DNA of 9,998 nucleotides from an uncultured Planctomycetaceae bacterium (lineage in GTDB: Bacteria > Planctomycetota > Planctomycetia > Pirellulales > Pirellulaceae), in NCBI GenBank assembly GCA_937904535.1, contig CALELC010000647.1, forward strand, positions 1 through 9,998, read 5' to 3'. The stretch's first letter is position 1, and every line of letters starts with the position of its first letter. Shown in pieces: positions 1-6,666 of this stretch. Both the position numbers and the translations under genes were made by a program. Below the pieces are notes generated by a model, which saw only the letters and a program-made list of their open reading frames with translations, did not search any database and was not told the DNA's origin.

Positions 1-920
1 TCCATTTCAAGGGTCGCCCCTTTGACCGCGCGAACCGTCAGCGGCATACCACCACGCTGTGTCCGCTCGCGCGCCCAATCGATCAATTGCTGCAGCGTGG
101 GGTAACTGTCGGGCAGGTAGGCTTGCAGCGCAATTCCTGCACGGACCTGCTCCATGCCAGGACGGTCGAGCGTCCGCATCAGGACCTCGGCCGTGATCCG
201 CATGTCGCGGTACTCTTCCATGTCGAGGTAGAGGAACTTGGTCCGCGTGCTGCCGTCGGGGCGGCGAGAGCGATTCTCGACCGCGGCGCGATACAGCGAC
301 TCGAGGCGGTCGGATAGCACGGCGACGCAGTGCCGATGGGCGATCGAAGTGATCTGCGAGTAGATCGTCGAGATCTTGACGCTGATGCAGGAGATGTCGG
401 GATGGCGGAGCGCGGCGAGGTAGGTTTCCATCCGGTGGGCGGCCTCGCGTTCTCCGAGGATCGCTTCGCCGAGGAAGTTGACGTTCATCGCGATGCCCTC
501 GCGCTCGCGGGCACGCAGATGTTCGACCAGCAGTTCTTCTTCGGCTGGCAGAATCACGTTGGCCGTTTCTCGCCGCATCTTGTCCTTGACCAGCGGGACC
601 GCGACGCCAGGTAGGTAGCTGCCGAACGACTGGAAGCCGCGGAGCAGCGTGCGGTCCAGCGGGCTGAAAAATCGAGGCACGCCTTGCAGGTCGAGGATGT
701 GGGTCAGTTGGTCGGCGACACGGGCAGGCGAGCCGGTACGAAACGCCTGATCGGTCATTTCCACCATCGTCGCTTTGTCGCCAGGGCTAGCGATCATCCG
801 ATCGAGCTCCGCTTGCTGGCGACGTTCTTGGGGTGTTTGCAGCGCCGCAGAGCGCTCCAGCAGTTGGCCAGCGAGCTCGATCGCCGCTTCCACCACATCG
901 TTTGATACGGGTTCGCTCAT
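1..920 (-). CDS. putA: PutA-type proline dehydrogenase, N-terminal part (truncated by window edge)
   Basis: Proline dehydrogenase oxidises L-proline to pyrroline-5-carboxylate using FAD. In the bifunctional PutA form, a C-terminal aldehyde dehydrogenase then makes glutamate. The reverse strand from the ATG at 920 reads open for 306 codons to the edge. Visible family motifs are SVKIS (residues 180-184), YLDMEEYRD (231-239), LQAYLPDS (265-272) and VRAVKGATLEM (296-306). By comparison with E. coli PutA, Lys182, Asp233 and Arg297 match the proline-binding Lys, Asp and Arg of the beta/alpha barrel. About 60 helical residues precede the barrel, with no DNA-binding ribbon-helix-helix at the start, so autorepression as in E. 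coli is unlikely. A purine-rich stretch (AGAAAAGAAG) lies just upstream of the ATG. The gene diverges from the deacetylase-like gene. The aldehyde dehydrogenase half is outside the window, so a stand-alone proline dehydrogenase is possible, although this motif style is typical of bifunctional proteins. Confidence 0.88.
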   Translation of the reverse strand, partial: MSEPVSNDVVEAAIELAGQLLERSAALQTPQERRQQAELDRMIASPGDKATMVEMTDQAFRTGSPARVADQLTHILDLQGVPRFFSPLDRTLLRGFQSFGSYLPGVAVPLVKDKMRRETANVILPAEEELLVEHLRAREREGIAMNVNFLGEAILGEREAAHRMETYLAALRHPDISCISVKISTIYSQITSIAHRHCVAVLSDRLESLYRAAVENRSRRPDGSTRTKFLYLDMEEYRDMRITAEVLMRTLDRPGMEQVRAGIALQAYLPDSYPTLQQLIDWARERTQRGGMPLTVRAVKGATLEM

Positions 921-955
921 GACTGCACTTCTTTTCTGTCGATGTACCGAAGGGG

Positions 956-967
956 GCACAGCTGTGC
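956..967. promoter_or_regulatory. perfect 12-bp palindrome in divergent promoter region
   Basis: GCACAGCTGTGC is a perfect palindrome 36 bases upstream of the putA start. It lies in the 200-base gap between two divergent genes, where an operator would be expected. No known regulator is recognised. Function is inferred from position and symmetry only. Confidence 0.3.
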
Positions 968-976
968 GGCTGTCGT

Positions 977-997
977 GTTGACGCCTGCTACGTCAAC
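977..997. promoter_or_regulatory. inverted repeat GTTGACG-N7-CGTCAAC, candidate operator
   Basis: Two perfect 7-base arms are separated by seven bases, ten bases after the palindrome at 956-967. The left arm contains TTGACG, close to a -35 box for the rightward gene. The best -10 sixteen bases on (TATGCA, 1000-1005) is poor, so no promoter is claimed. A dimeric regulator bound here could control putA, the deacetylase-like gene or both. The rest of the gap (921-1124) shows nothing else distinctive. Confidence 0.35.
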
Positions 998-1133
998 TGT
1001 ATGCACGGTCCAGCGATTCTGGCAGGCTGACGGGCATTCACCCCTGCGCAAGTCGTTTGCGAAGGTGCCGGGGAAGGCAGTACGCTTTGCCAGTGGGCTG
1101 GGGATTCAAGGTGAGCGAGGCGACGTGAGCATC

Positions 1134-2579
1134 ATGCGAGCTGACCAGGCAGCACGGCATCGAGATCCATCGCGGCGAAGCTTTTTAGCTTCGGGAGCCG
1201 CGGCGACGAGCCTCTGGCTGACAGGTCCAGACGCAGCGGCTCAGGAAGTTGCGGTCCCGGAAGTTGTGGCAAGGGACGCTGGGGTGACAAGCGATATTCG
1301 CGACGTGCGGGCGGTATCGCCGCGCGGCCGTGTGCCGGTCTCGTTCGTGATTGACGATTCGACTTGTTTGGTGAACCTCGCCCATTTTGCGATGCCGCAG
1401 TTTGCTGCCGCTTGGCCCGAACGCGAGGACTACCGCAAGCCCTGGCAGAGCTGGCCACGCGAGATTCCTGACGAGTTCGTCCGCCGCTTTGGCGAGTGGT
1501 CTCACGAGCACGGGGTGAAAGGTAAGTACAGCATAGTTCCCTATCCGGCGCTGGTCGGCTGGGTGGACCGCGAACTGCCGGGGTGGTCGCGGAAACAATT
1601 GCAAGACAGCCTGCAATTGGTTCGTGAGCTGATGGTACCGGACTGGGACATTCACCCCGAGATGATCACGCACACGCGGGTGATCGACATCAAGAGCGGC
1701 CGGCCGTTTGAGAAGATCGACGCCTCGACCATGGAAAACTGGTACCCGCGTGAGTCGAAGAGCGTCGATGAACTGGCTGAATACCTCGCCTACGCGCTGA
1801 GGATCTTGAAGAACTGTGGCCTGCCTTGCGAAGGGGTGACGACACCCGGTGGGTTCGGAAACCTCGTCAAGTCGGAGTTGTCGCTGGCGGTCGGTGAGGC
1901 GGTTCGAGACCTAGCAGCGGTCGAGATCCCGCACTATTTCAAGTATGTGATGAGCGGTCAGGAGAGCACCGAGCCGAGGCTCGAACATGTCCGCCGTTCC
2001 GACGGAGGTGCGGTGGAATTAACCGTTACCGTTCCGGCAGGCACGGGAGATTGGTTCGGAGGCTGGGACGGCGTCAGTTATGGGGATGTCGGCACATCAT
2101 CCGACCGATTCATCACAGCGGATCTGCAGCAGGGGCGGATGGTTGAACTGATCCGTCGCGGACAACCGGCGGTGATGCTGTGCCATTGGCCAGGGATTTA
2201 CTGCAACGGGACCGAGGTCGGTTTTCAGATCTTTCAAACGGTGGTTCAGCGGCTCGAAGAAGGCTACCGCGACCACATCTTATGGATGAAGCTCAGTGAA
2301 ATGGCTCGCTATTGGGCGGCCAAAGAGCTAACTCAATTGCAGGCTGTAGGAAACCGGCTGTTGATCGACGCACCGTTCGCATGTGAGCGATTTACGATCG
2401 AGTTCACGATGGCAGACGACGCTGCTGAAATCCAGTTGGTGACAGCGAACGAGCGTAACGCCTTGCGGCCAGTGGAGCGGTTAGCGCAGCTCGATGCGGA
2501 CATGTACTTCCGCGATGGCCAGAAAGTCACACTGTGTTTTGCGCTCCCCAAGGGCGTCAGTGAACTCTCCGTTGGATAG
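1134..2579 (+). CDS. Tat-exported polysaccharide-deacetylase-like protein
   Basis: Probable secreted protein of 481 residues with a NodB-like deacetylase barrel, a family that removes acyl groups from amino sugars. The N-terminus has a twin-arginine signal: SRRSFLASG (residues 13-21), a hydrophobic stretch, then an AAA-Q cleavage site near residue 37. SFVIDDST (70-77) resembles deacetylase motif 1 with paired Asp74/Asp75. HPEMITH (174-180) could supply the metal-binding histidines, although the usual spacing is H-x3-H. TTPGGFG (236-242) resembles the arginine/proline loop. VMLCHWPG (347-354) resembles the C-terminal His motif. Residues from about 400 look like a separate beta-rich domain. The frame is open back to 942, but the Tat signal fixes the start near here. 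GTG at 1125, three codons upstream, has better ribosome-binding spacing (AAGGTGAG, GAGG) and is a real alternative. Substrate unknown; the catalytic assignment is tentative. Confidence 0.72.
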   Translation: MRADQAARHRDPSRRSFLASGAAATSLWLTGPDAAAQEVAVPEVVARDAGVTSDIRDVRAVSPRGRVPVSFVIDDSTCLVNLAHFAMPQFAAAWPEREDYRKPWQSWPREIPDEFVRRFGEWSHEHGVKGKYSIVPYPALVGWVDRELPGWSRKQLQDSLQLVRELMVPDWDIHPEMITHTRVIDIKSGRPFEKIDASTMENWYPRESKSVDELAEYLAYALRILKNCGLPCEGVTTPGGFGNLVKSELSLAVGEAVRDLAAVEIPHYFKYVMSGQESTEPRLEHVRRSDGGAVELTVTVPAGTGDWFGGWDGVSYGDVGTSSDRFITADLQQGRMVELIRRGQPAVMLCHWPGIYCNGTEVGFQIFQTVVQRLEEGYRDHILWMKLSEMARYWAAKELTQLQAVGNRLLIDAPFACERFTIEFTMADDAAEIQLVTANERNALRPVERLAQLDADMYFRDGQKVTLCFALPKGVSELSVG

Positions 2580-2731
2580 GTTGCTAGGAGCGGTTTGATG
2601 AACCCGTGAAAGAGTAGATCCGGGTACAAGCTCGTTGCTATAAGTCTGAACGGCACGTCTCGAACCAGCAGCGAAGGGCGCAAGTGATGGAAGCTTGTGC
2701 TGAGCTGATGAGAACTTACAGGGGGCGTTTG

Positions 2732-2761
2732 GTCACACCCGGTTTCCGATAGGGATGTGAC
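2732..2761. terminator. imperfect hairpin between convergent genes
   Basis: GTCACACCC (2732-2740) pairs with GGG-A-TGTGAC (2752-2761), giving nine base pairs with one bulged A and an 11-base loop. It sits in the 202-base gap between two convergent genes, close to the end of the lipoprotein gene, where a bidirectional terminator is expected. There is no clear T tract on either side, so intrinsic termination is not certain. A weaker 5-bp stem lies at 2602-2625. Nothing else is seen in 2580-2781. Confidence 0.35.
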
Positions 2762-2781
2762 ACTTTAGACATTAGACATTC

Positions 2782-4515
2782 TCATTCCTCATAGGTTGCG
2801 TTGAGGATGGCGATGTCCACTTGGCCGATGATTCCCAAAACCGGTGCAACACATTCGTATTCGTTGCCGTCGGCGAGGTGATGGGTACCCAGAGTGATTC
2901 GGTCAGCCGGAGCGTAGCCACCTGTGAGCGTCGCATCGAGATGCACCCAGCGGCCTTCGATGTAGGCCAGAGTCCACATATGAAACACCATCCGCGGTTT
3001 ATCTTCCGCGGGCATGTAGACCAGTCCCACCGCAACGCGCGCGGGGATGCCGCGCGAACGCAGCATGGCAGCCAGCAGAATGGAGCGGGCGGTGCAGTCG
3101 CCTGAGCCATCGCGCGCAACCTCCGAAGCGGTACGGAAACCTTGTGTGTAATCGGTGCGGCGGACGAGCGACTTCGTGGTTTGTGCGAGATCGAGCGCCA
3201 GGCGGAGCGGTTGATCTTTGGGCGCCGTGGATGCGGCCGCGAGTCGTTTGACCAGCGTTCCATTGCTGTCGATCAGCGGACCCGTGCGGCTGTCTTCAAG
3301 GCTGGGAGTCAACTTGCTGGTCGTGAACGACTCGTCGATCCGTTGCTGTGGATCGCGCGAGACCAGCACCTGAAAAGCACCTTCGGCTGTCTTACGGCTC
3401 CACTGGCCGGGCTGCGATTGGAAAGCATATTGTGTTTCCGAATCGCTCGGTGTGTTCCTCGGGGTTACCAAGTAACCAACATTCTTGGCCTTTTCGGGAG
3501 TCGTTAAGCTGCCGCTGACCTCGACCGCGGTGGCCGTGAGAATATCGGCGCCGGCGACGATGCCAGCAGTTGCCTCTTCACGGGTGGAGTCGAAGGCGAC
3601 CAATTCCAAGCCTGGCGTGTAGCTCTTGAGCACGTTGCCTTCGTCGTCGATCCAGACGAGCGTTTGCGTGGCTGGGCCATCAGCAAGTTGCATGGTGACT
3701 TCGATTTCACGTGCGGCTTGTACACTGCCATCGGGCATCGGGATCGATGCCAGGTGTTGGCAATTCATCTCGATGGTGGCGATGGCGAATTGCACCGGCA
3801 GCAGGGTCCGCAGACGTCGTGTTTCGCCGACCGCCGGTGGATCGGAGAGCAAGGCTTGCTGCAGGCCCACCAAGCCACGGTAGTTTGGGTTCCAGGGGAT
3901 CGACTGGGTTGATCTTTTGGAGCCGCGTCGGGTGACGATGGTCAATTTCCCGCCGTCAACCGTGCCTTCGTAGCGTGTGAGCGCTGGGCCGACACGCAGC
4001 TCCGCTTCGAACGAAATCAAATCGCCAGCGCGGGTTTCCAGGCTGGTTTGGTCGAGCCGCTGAACGATCGTGGCGGGGCCGCGGCGGATCAGCACTTGGT
4101 CTTGCAGCACGATCTGAATGGGGCTGTCGGGCTCGTCCGATTGCGGTTCGGCTTGCACATGGCTGTAGCCGATATGCCGGCCCGTGAGGTAGTACGACTG
4201 CCAGGTTTCCCAGGGTTCAGTGAACGGCTGCGGCGCCGGTGCCAGGTCGGAAGATTCGTCAGACGTTTCAGCGACGGATTCGCCGTTGGACGCGGTGCTG
4301 GAGAGTTCCTTGAACTCAGGCCGCGGTGGCGGGTTGCAACCCAGGAGGACTGCGCCGATGAGGCAGCTCAGCAGCAACAGCCAGACGGCGGCAGCCATGC
4401 TCGATGATCCGCTCGGAGGGCGCTGTGGCGAAGCGGGGTGCTGCGCGGTCGGCATCGCAGCGGGACGGCCAGAGCTCTTTCGGTTCATGGAAGCTTTCGA
4501 TTTCGTGTCATTCAT
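2782..4515 (-). CDS. transglutaminase-like lipoprotein
   Basis: A 577-residue envelope protein with a C-terminal transglutaminase-like (papain-fold) domain. The likely catalytic triad is Cys474 in GSGDCTARS, His512 in VFHMWT and Asp527 in WVHLDATL, in the usual order and spacing. Such bacterial domains are usually peptidases or amidases, or crosslink amines; the substrate here is unknown. Residues 41-60 are hydrophobic and end in the lipobox LLGC (Cys60), so the protein is probably lipid-anchored. A Pro/Ser-rich linker follows, then about 350 residues of mainly beta-type sequence with no domain I recognise. The ATG at 4515 is chosen because GGAGAG lies six bases upstream; an earlier in-frame ATG at 4575 would begin almost at the predicted transcription start. 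The 40 residues before the hydrophobic segment are unusually long for a lipoprotein signal, so a single-pass membrane anchor is an alternative. It is convergent with the deacetylase-like gene. Confidence 0.8.
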   Translation of the reverse strand: MNDTKSKASMNRKSSGRPAAMPTAQHPASPQRPPSGSSSMAAAVWLLLLSCLIGAVLLGCNPPPRPEFKELSSTASNGESVAETSDESSDLAPAPQPFTEPWETWQSYYLTGRHIGYSHVQAEPQSDEPDSPIQIVLQDQVLIRRGPATIVQRLDQTSLETRAGDLISFEAELRVGPALTRYEGTVDGGKLTIVTRRGSKRSTQSIPWNPNYRGLVGLQQALLSDPPAVGETRRLRTLLPVQFAIATIEMNCQHLASIPMPDGSVQAAREIEVTMQLADGPATQTLVWIDDEGNVLKSYTPGLELVAFDSTREEATAGIVAGADILTATAVEVSGSLTTPEKAKNVGYLVTPRNTPSDSETQYAFQSQPGQWSRKTAEGAFQVLVSRDPQQRIDESFTTSKLTPSLEDSRTGPLIDSNGTLVKRLAAASTAPKDQPLRLALDLAQTTKSLVRRTDYTQGFRTASEVARDGSGDCTARSILLAAMLRSRGIPARVAVGLVYMPAEDKPRMVFHMWTLAYIEGRWVHLDATLTGGYAPADRITLGTHHLADGNEYECVAPVLGIIGQVDIAILNATYEE

Positions 4516-4521
4516 AAGGGC

Positions 4522-4527
4522 CTCTCC
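4522..4527 (-). promoter_or_regulatory. ribosome binding site GGAGAG that fixes the lipoprotein start
   Basis: Reading the minus strand, GGAGAG is followed by six bases and then ATG at 4515. No comparable site precedes the longer in-frame start at 4575, so this site decides the start of the transglutaminase-like gene. Confidence 0.55.
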
Positions 4528-4584
4528 GAAGCCTAGGTGACATTCTCCGAGCCGATGCCGAAAAGGGGGAGCCAACCCACTGGC

Positions 4585-4593
4585 AGTATATCA
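4585..4593 (-). promoter_or_regulatory. candidate extended -10 promoter for the lipoprotein gene
   Basis: On the minus strand TGATATACT matches the extended -10 pattern TGnTATAAT with one mismatch. Transcription would begin near 4578, leaving a leader of about 60 bases before the ATG at 4515. No good -35 box is visible 17 bases upstream, which is tolerable for an extended -10. This assumes a standard housekeeping sigma factor, which is not certain for this lineage. Confidence 0.35.
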
Positions 4594-4653
4594 GGGCTAG
4601 GGGGCAGGTTGCGGTTTTAGGGATTGGCGCGATTGTGAGGTGGCCAGGTGGGT

Positions 4654-4675
4654 TGCAGTGTGCAGTGGTGCAGTG
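4654..4675. repeat. three direct copies of TGCAGTG
   Basis: The heptamer occurs at 4654-4660, 4661-4667 and 4669-4675, the first two in direct tandem and the third after one base. It lies in the 309-base divergent region 4516-4824, about 150 bases upstream of the unknown-function gene at 4825. It may be a set of regulator sites or simple replication slippage. Apart from this and the candidate -10, nothing else is evident in that region. Confidence 0.4.
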
Positions 4676-4824
4676 GATTACAGCTCACAGGGCGCCGCGT
4701 GACCTAGCGTTGGTTCGTTCCGGGTCCAAGGGCTTTGCCGCGGTCTGCGTCGGGAGCGGCGCTGGCTGATGCTCGGGCCATGTTCACAATCAACCTCATC
4801 AGGTCACAGGACCGAAATTAGCAA

Positions 4825-5535
4825 ATGGGCTTTCTTAAACGGATTCTTCGCAATTCCGCAACCTCCGGGGCTGATTCGCTGGGGCATTCCGGCGGTTTCG
4901 AGTCGCTGTCGAGCGAAGAATTACAAACACATCTGGGAATTGCGCGGTATGGCGCATTTGAATTGACCGGCGCCGTTCGCCCCTCTTACGACTTGCAGAT
5001 TGTTCCTCGCCAGGGGTTTCGCCGTGACTATTACCGGGATGATGCAACCGGCACGTCGATCCCTGTAGTCATGGCTTCGGCGACCCGCCGAGTGTTACTC
5101 GACTTGTTTCTTGAAATGCTCGATCCGCTCGGTTCGGTTGTCGATGTGGTCTTAGAATCGAGCCATCACGGAGACGACCGCCGCGGTGATTTGTATCGCG
5201 AACAGATTGATATGCCGGTGCTGAAAAGCATCTTGTTGGATTTTGAAGATCTGTTGCTGAACGATGGCTGCACCGGCGTGGCTGTGGTTAGTCCGGCACG
5301 GGGCCAGGAGGTTCAACTTGACGAACACAAGTTGGTGGTTGCCTATGGAGAACCGCTACAAGAGTTTCAAAACATACTCATTGGGATGGATGTCTATCCT
5401 GATCCGGGAATCAAGTTTGTCACCGAAGCCGAACACATTCACAGCAGCAGTCGGCGGTTCATCAAGCAGTTTGAACTGCTGCGGATGCGGCTGGGGATGG
5501 ACAACGACCAGCATCACGAAGGTGCCGTCTGGTAA
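4825..5535 (+). CDS. protein of unknown function, 236 residues
   Basis: I do not recognise this family. The protein is soluble, with no signal peptide or membrane segment. It begins with a short basic stretch (MGFLKRILRN), followed by a Ser/Gly-rich linker to about residue 30. The body looks like one compact mixed alpha/beta domain of about 180 residues. Distinctive parts are FELTGAVRPSYDLQIVPRQG (about residues 45-64), a hydrophobic helix with LLDLFLEMLDPLG (90-102), an acidic DFEDLLLNDGCTGVAVVSP stretch (138-156) and FIKQFELLRMRLGM near the end. Codon use is like the neighbours, which supports a real gene. AGGA lies 13 bases before the ATG, a rather long spacing. It diverges from the lipoprotein gene and converges with the LssY_C gene, with only 26 bases between, so context gives no function. 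The N-terminal MGFLKRIL could be a peripheral membrane-binding helix; this is speculation. Confidence 0.72.
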   Translation: MGFLKRILRNSATSGADSLGHSGGFESLSSEELQTHLGIARYGAFELTGAVRPSYDLQIVPRQGFRRDYYRDDATGTSIPVVMASATRRVLLDLFLEMLDPLGSVVDVVLESSHHGDDRRGDLYREQIDMPVLKSILLDFEDLLLNDGCTGVAVVSPARGQEVQLDEHKLVVAYGEPLQEFQNILIGMDVYPDPGIKFVTEAEHIHSSSRRFIKQFELLRMRLGMDNDQHHEGAVW

Positions 5536-5543
5536 GACGTGAA

Positions 5544-5574
5544 CGACAGCCAGGAGCGTTGCTAGTCGCTGTCG
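5544..5574. terminator. 7-bp inverted repeat between convergent genes
   Basis: CGACAGC (5544-5550) and GCTGTCG (5568-5574) are perfect complementary arms with a 17-base loop. They span the 26-base gap between two convergent genes and overlap the stop codon of the LssY_C gene. A shared terminator is plausible, but there is no T tract and the loop is long. Confidence 0.3.
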
Positions 5575-6353
5575 GCGATCAGTCCGACCGCGAGTGCGCC
5601 ATCGGTAAACCAGCGGTCGCCTCCGCCGTTGCGCCCGCTGAGCTCTTGATGGAAGTCCGGTTTGAGGAAGTGCAATTCTAGCTGATCGGTATCAACCAGG
5701 GTCTGCAGAATGTGGTCGCGTTCAGCGTCGATATCACCATCGATGTGATGAGTGATTTGGCCCGTGTCGTGGCTCAGCCCTACACCTTTGTCGTAAGTTG
5801 CTGCACCGATCCACAGCGGTCGTTCGTCAGGGCCGAGCTGCGGCGCGCGCCAGAAGCGGACGTGATGCCGCTGTCGCGGGTCGTGCCCCACCGGCTGTTC
5901 AAAGGCGAGATCTTCCTGGCGACCAAACAGATACAGGCTGCTGACCGGTGCATCGTCGTCAGGCCGCTTTAGCAATGTCGCTTCGGCCAACGTGAAATCG
6001 CTGCGGAGCCCCAGCGGGCGAGCACGCACCCAATGAGCCGCCTGCAGGATGGCGACCACTTCCGCTTCAGTACCGATCAACGCGATGTTCAGCGGATCGC
6101 CCGGAATACCCGCATGGGTGTGAGTGATTCCCGGCAAGTCCTGCAGCGACGGGTGCCGCGCAATATAGACTTCCCACAACAGCGGCATGAGTAGATACGC
6201 TGCCAGCGCGTAGAGCAGCAGCAAGCCGACTGCGAATGCTGAGATCGTGTGGTGCAGTGGTCGGCGGCGGCGTGAGACCGGCTGTGGCTGCAGCGGCTCA
6301 GATGGCTCGGGGGCGACCGAGTCGGGTGGTGGAGCATGGTTCATCTTGTTCAT
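5562..6353 (-). CDS. membrane-anchored LssY C-terminal domain protein
   Basis: A 263-residue protein with a proline-rich, basic N-terminus (residues 1-33, with SRRRRP at 27-32), one hydrophobic segment (about 37-60) and an LssY_C-type domain from about residue 85 to 235. Motifs I recall from that family are GDPLNIALIGT (85-95), a tryptophan-containing helix with RPLGLRSD, and the well-conserved run APVSSLYLFGRQEDLAFEQP (135-154) followed by DPRQRHHVRFW (158-168). The basic cluster before the helix suggests that the N-terminus stays in the cytoplasm and the domain is outside. In the Legionella protein that named the family, this domain follows DedA-like and PAP2 phosphatase domains; here it stands alone. 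Biochemical function is unknown. The start is firm: GGAGG (6364-6360) lies six bases before the ATG at 6353. Convergent with the unknown-function gene at 4825-5535. Confidence 0.8.
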   Translation of the reverse strand: MNKMNHAPPPDSVAPEPSEPLQPQPVSRRRRPLHHTISAFAVGLLLLYALAAYLLMPLLWEVYIARHPSLQDLPGITHTHAGIPGDPLNIALIGTEAEVVAILQAAHWVRARPLGLRSDFTLAEATLLKRPDDDAPVSSLYLFGRQEDLAFEQPVGHDPRQRHHVRFWRAPQLGPDERPLWIGAATYDKGVGLSHDTGQITHHIDGDIDAERDHILQTLVDTDQLELHFLKPDFHQELSGRNGGGDRWFTDGALAVGLIADSD

Positions 6354-6438
6354 CTTCGTCCTCCACAGTGAGGCGTCAATGCGCCGAGCGGTGAGGAGCG
6401 AACAGCAAATGCGTCCGCACGGGTAGCGACACCCCTAG

Positions 6439-6594
6439 GCGCTGGCGCAATTGGACCATTTGCCACCGGCCGAGCTGGCGGCGCTGCCGCTGACGGTCGT
6501 GTTTGCGGCAATGCACCGCTACTGCGACTCAGCCAAGCAGAGCGGGCAGCGCGACCGCTGGCTGCAGTGGCTGGAGGCTGACGAGCTGCCTTGA
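6439..6594 (+). pseudogene. possible 3' remnant of a lost gene (51 codons)
   Basis: In the 313-base gap 6354-6666 one frame reads 51 codons to a TGA at 6592-6594. The sequence has a natural protein composition (for example LDHLPPAELAALPLTVVF, then MHRYCDSAKQSGQRDRWLQW) and codon bias like the neighbours. The frame is closed by a TAG at 6436 and another at 6424, and it has no ATG with a ribosome binding site; the only internal ATG, at 6511, would leave 27 residues. It therefore looks like the tail of a decayed or deleted gene, although a short gene with a non-ATG start or a chance reading frame is possible. I recognise no family. The minus-strand frame over the same bases is low-complexity and not credible. 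Confidence 0.33.
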
Positions 6595-6666
6595 GCCCGA
6601 CCGCAGCACCGGCGACGATGATGCTAATCCCTTCCGATTTCCACCCGCCCAACAAATCCGCGCATC

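Noticed and set aside
87..905. Plus-strand reading frames over the left edge
   Set aside because: They are antisense shadows of the PutA frame, which carries clear family motifs on the minus strand.
942..1133. N-terminal extension of the deacetylase-like gene
   Set aside because: The open frame extends upstream by chance; it would bury the Tat signal 64 residues inside the protein and would cover the inverted repeats.
6350..6655. Minus-strand 101-codon reading frame
   Set aside because: Ala/Pro/Arg-rich low complexity, it overlaps the ribosome binding site and start of the LssY_C gene, and it is antisense to the more protein-like plus-strand fragment.
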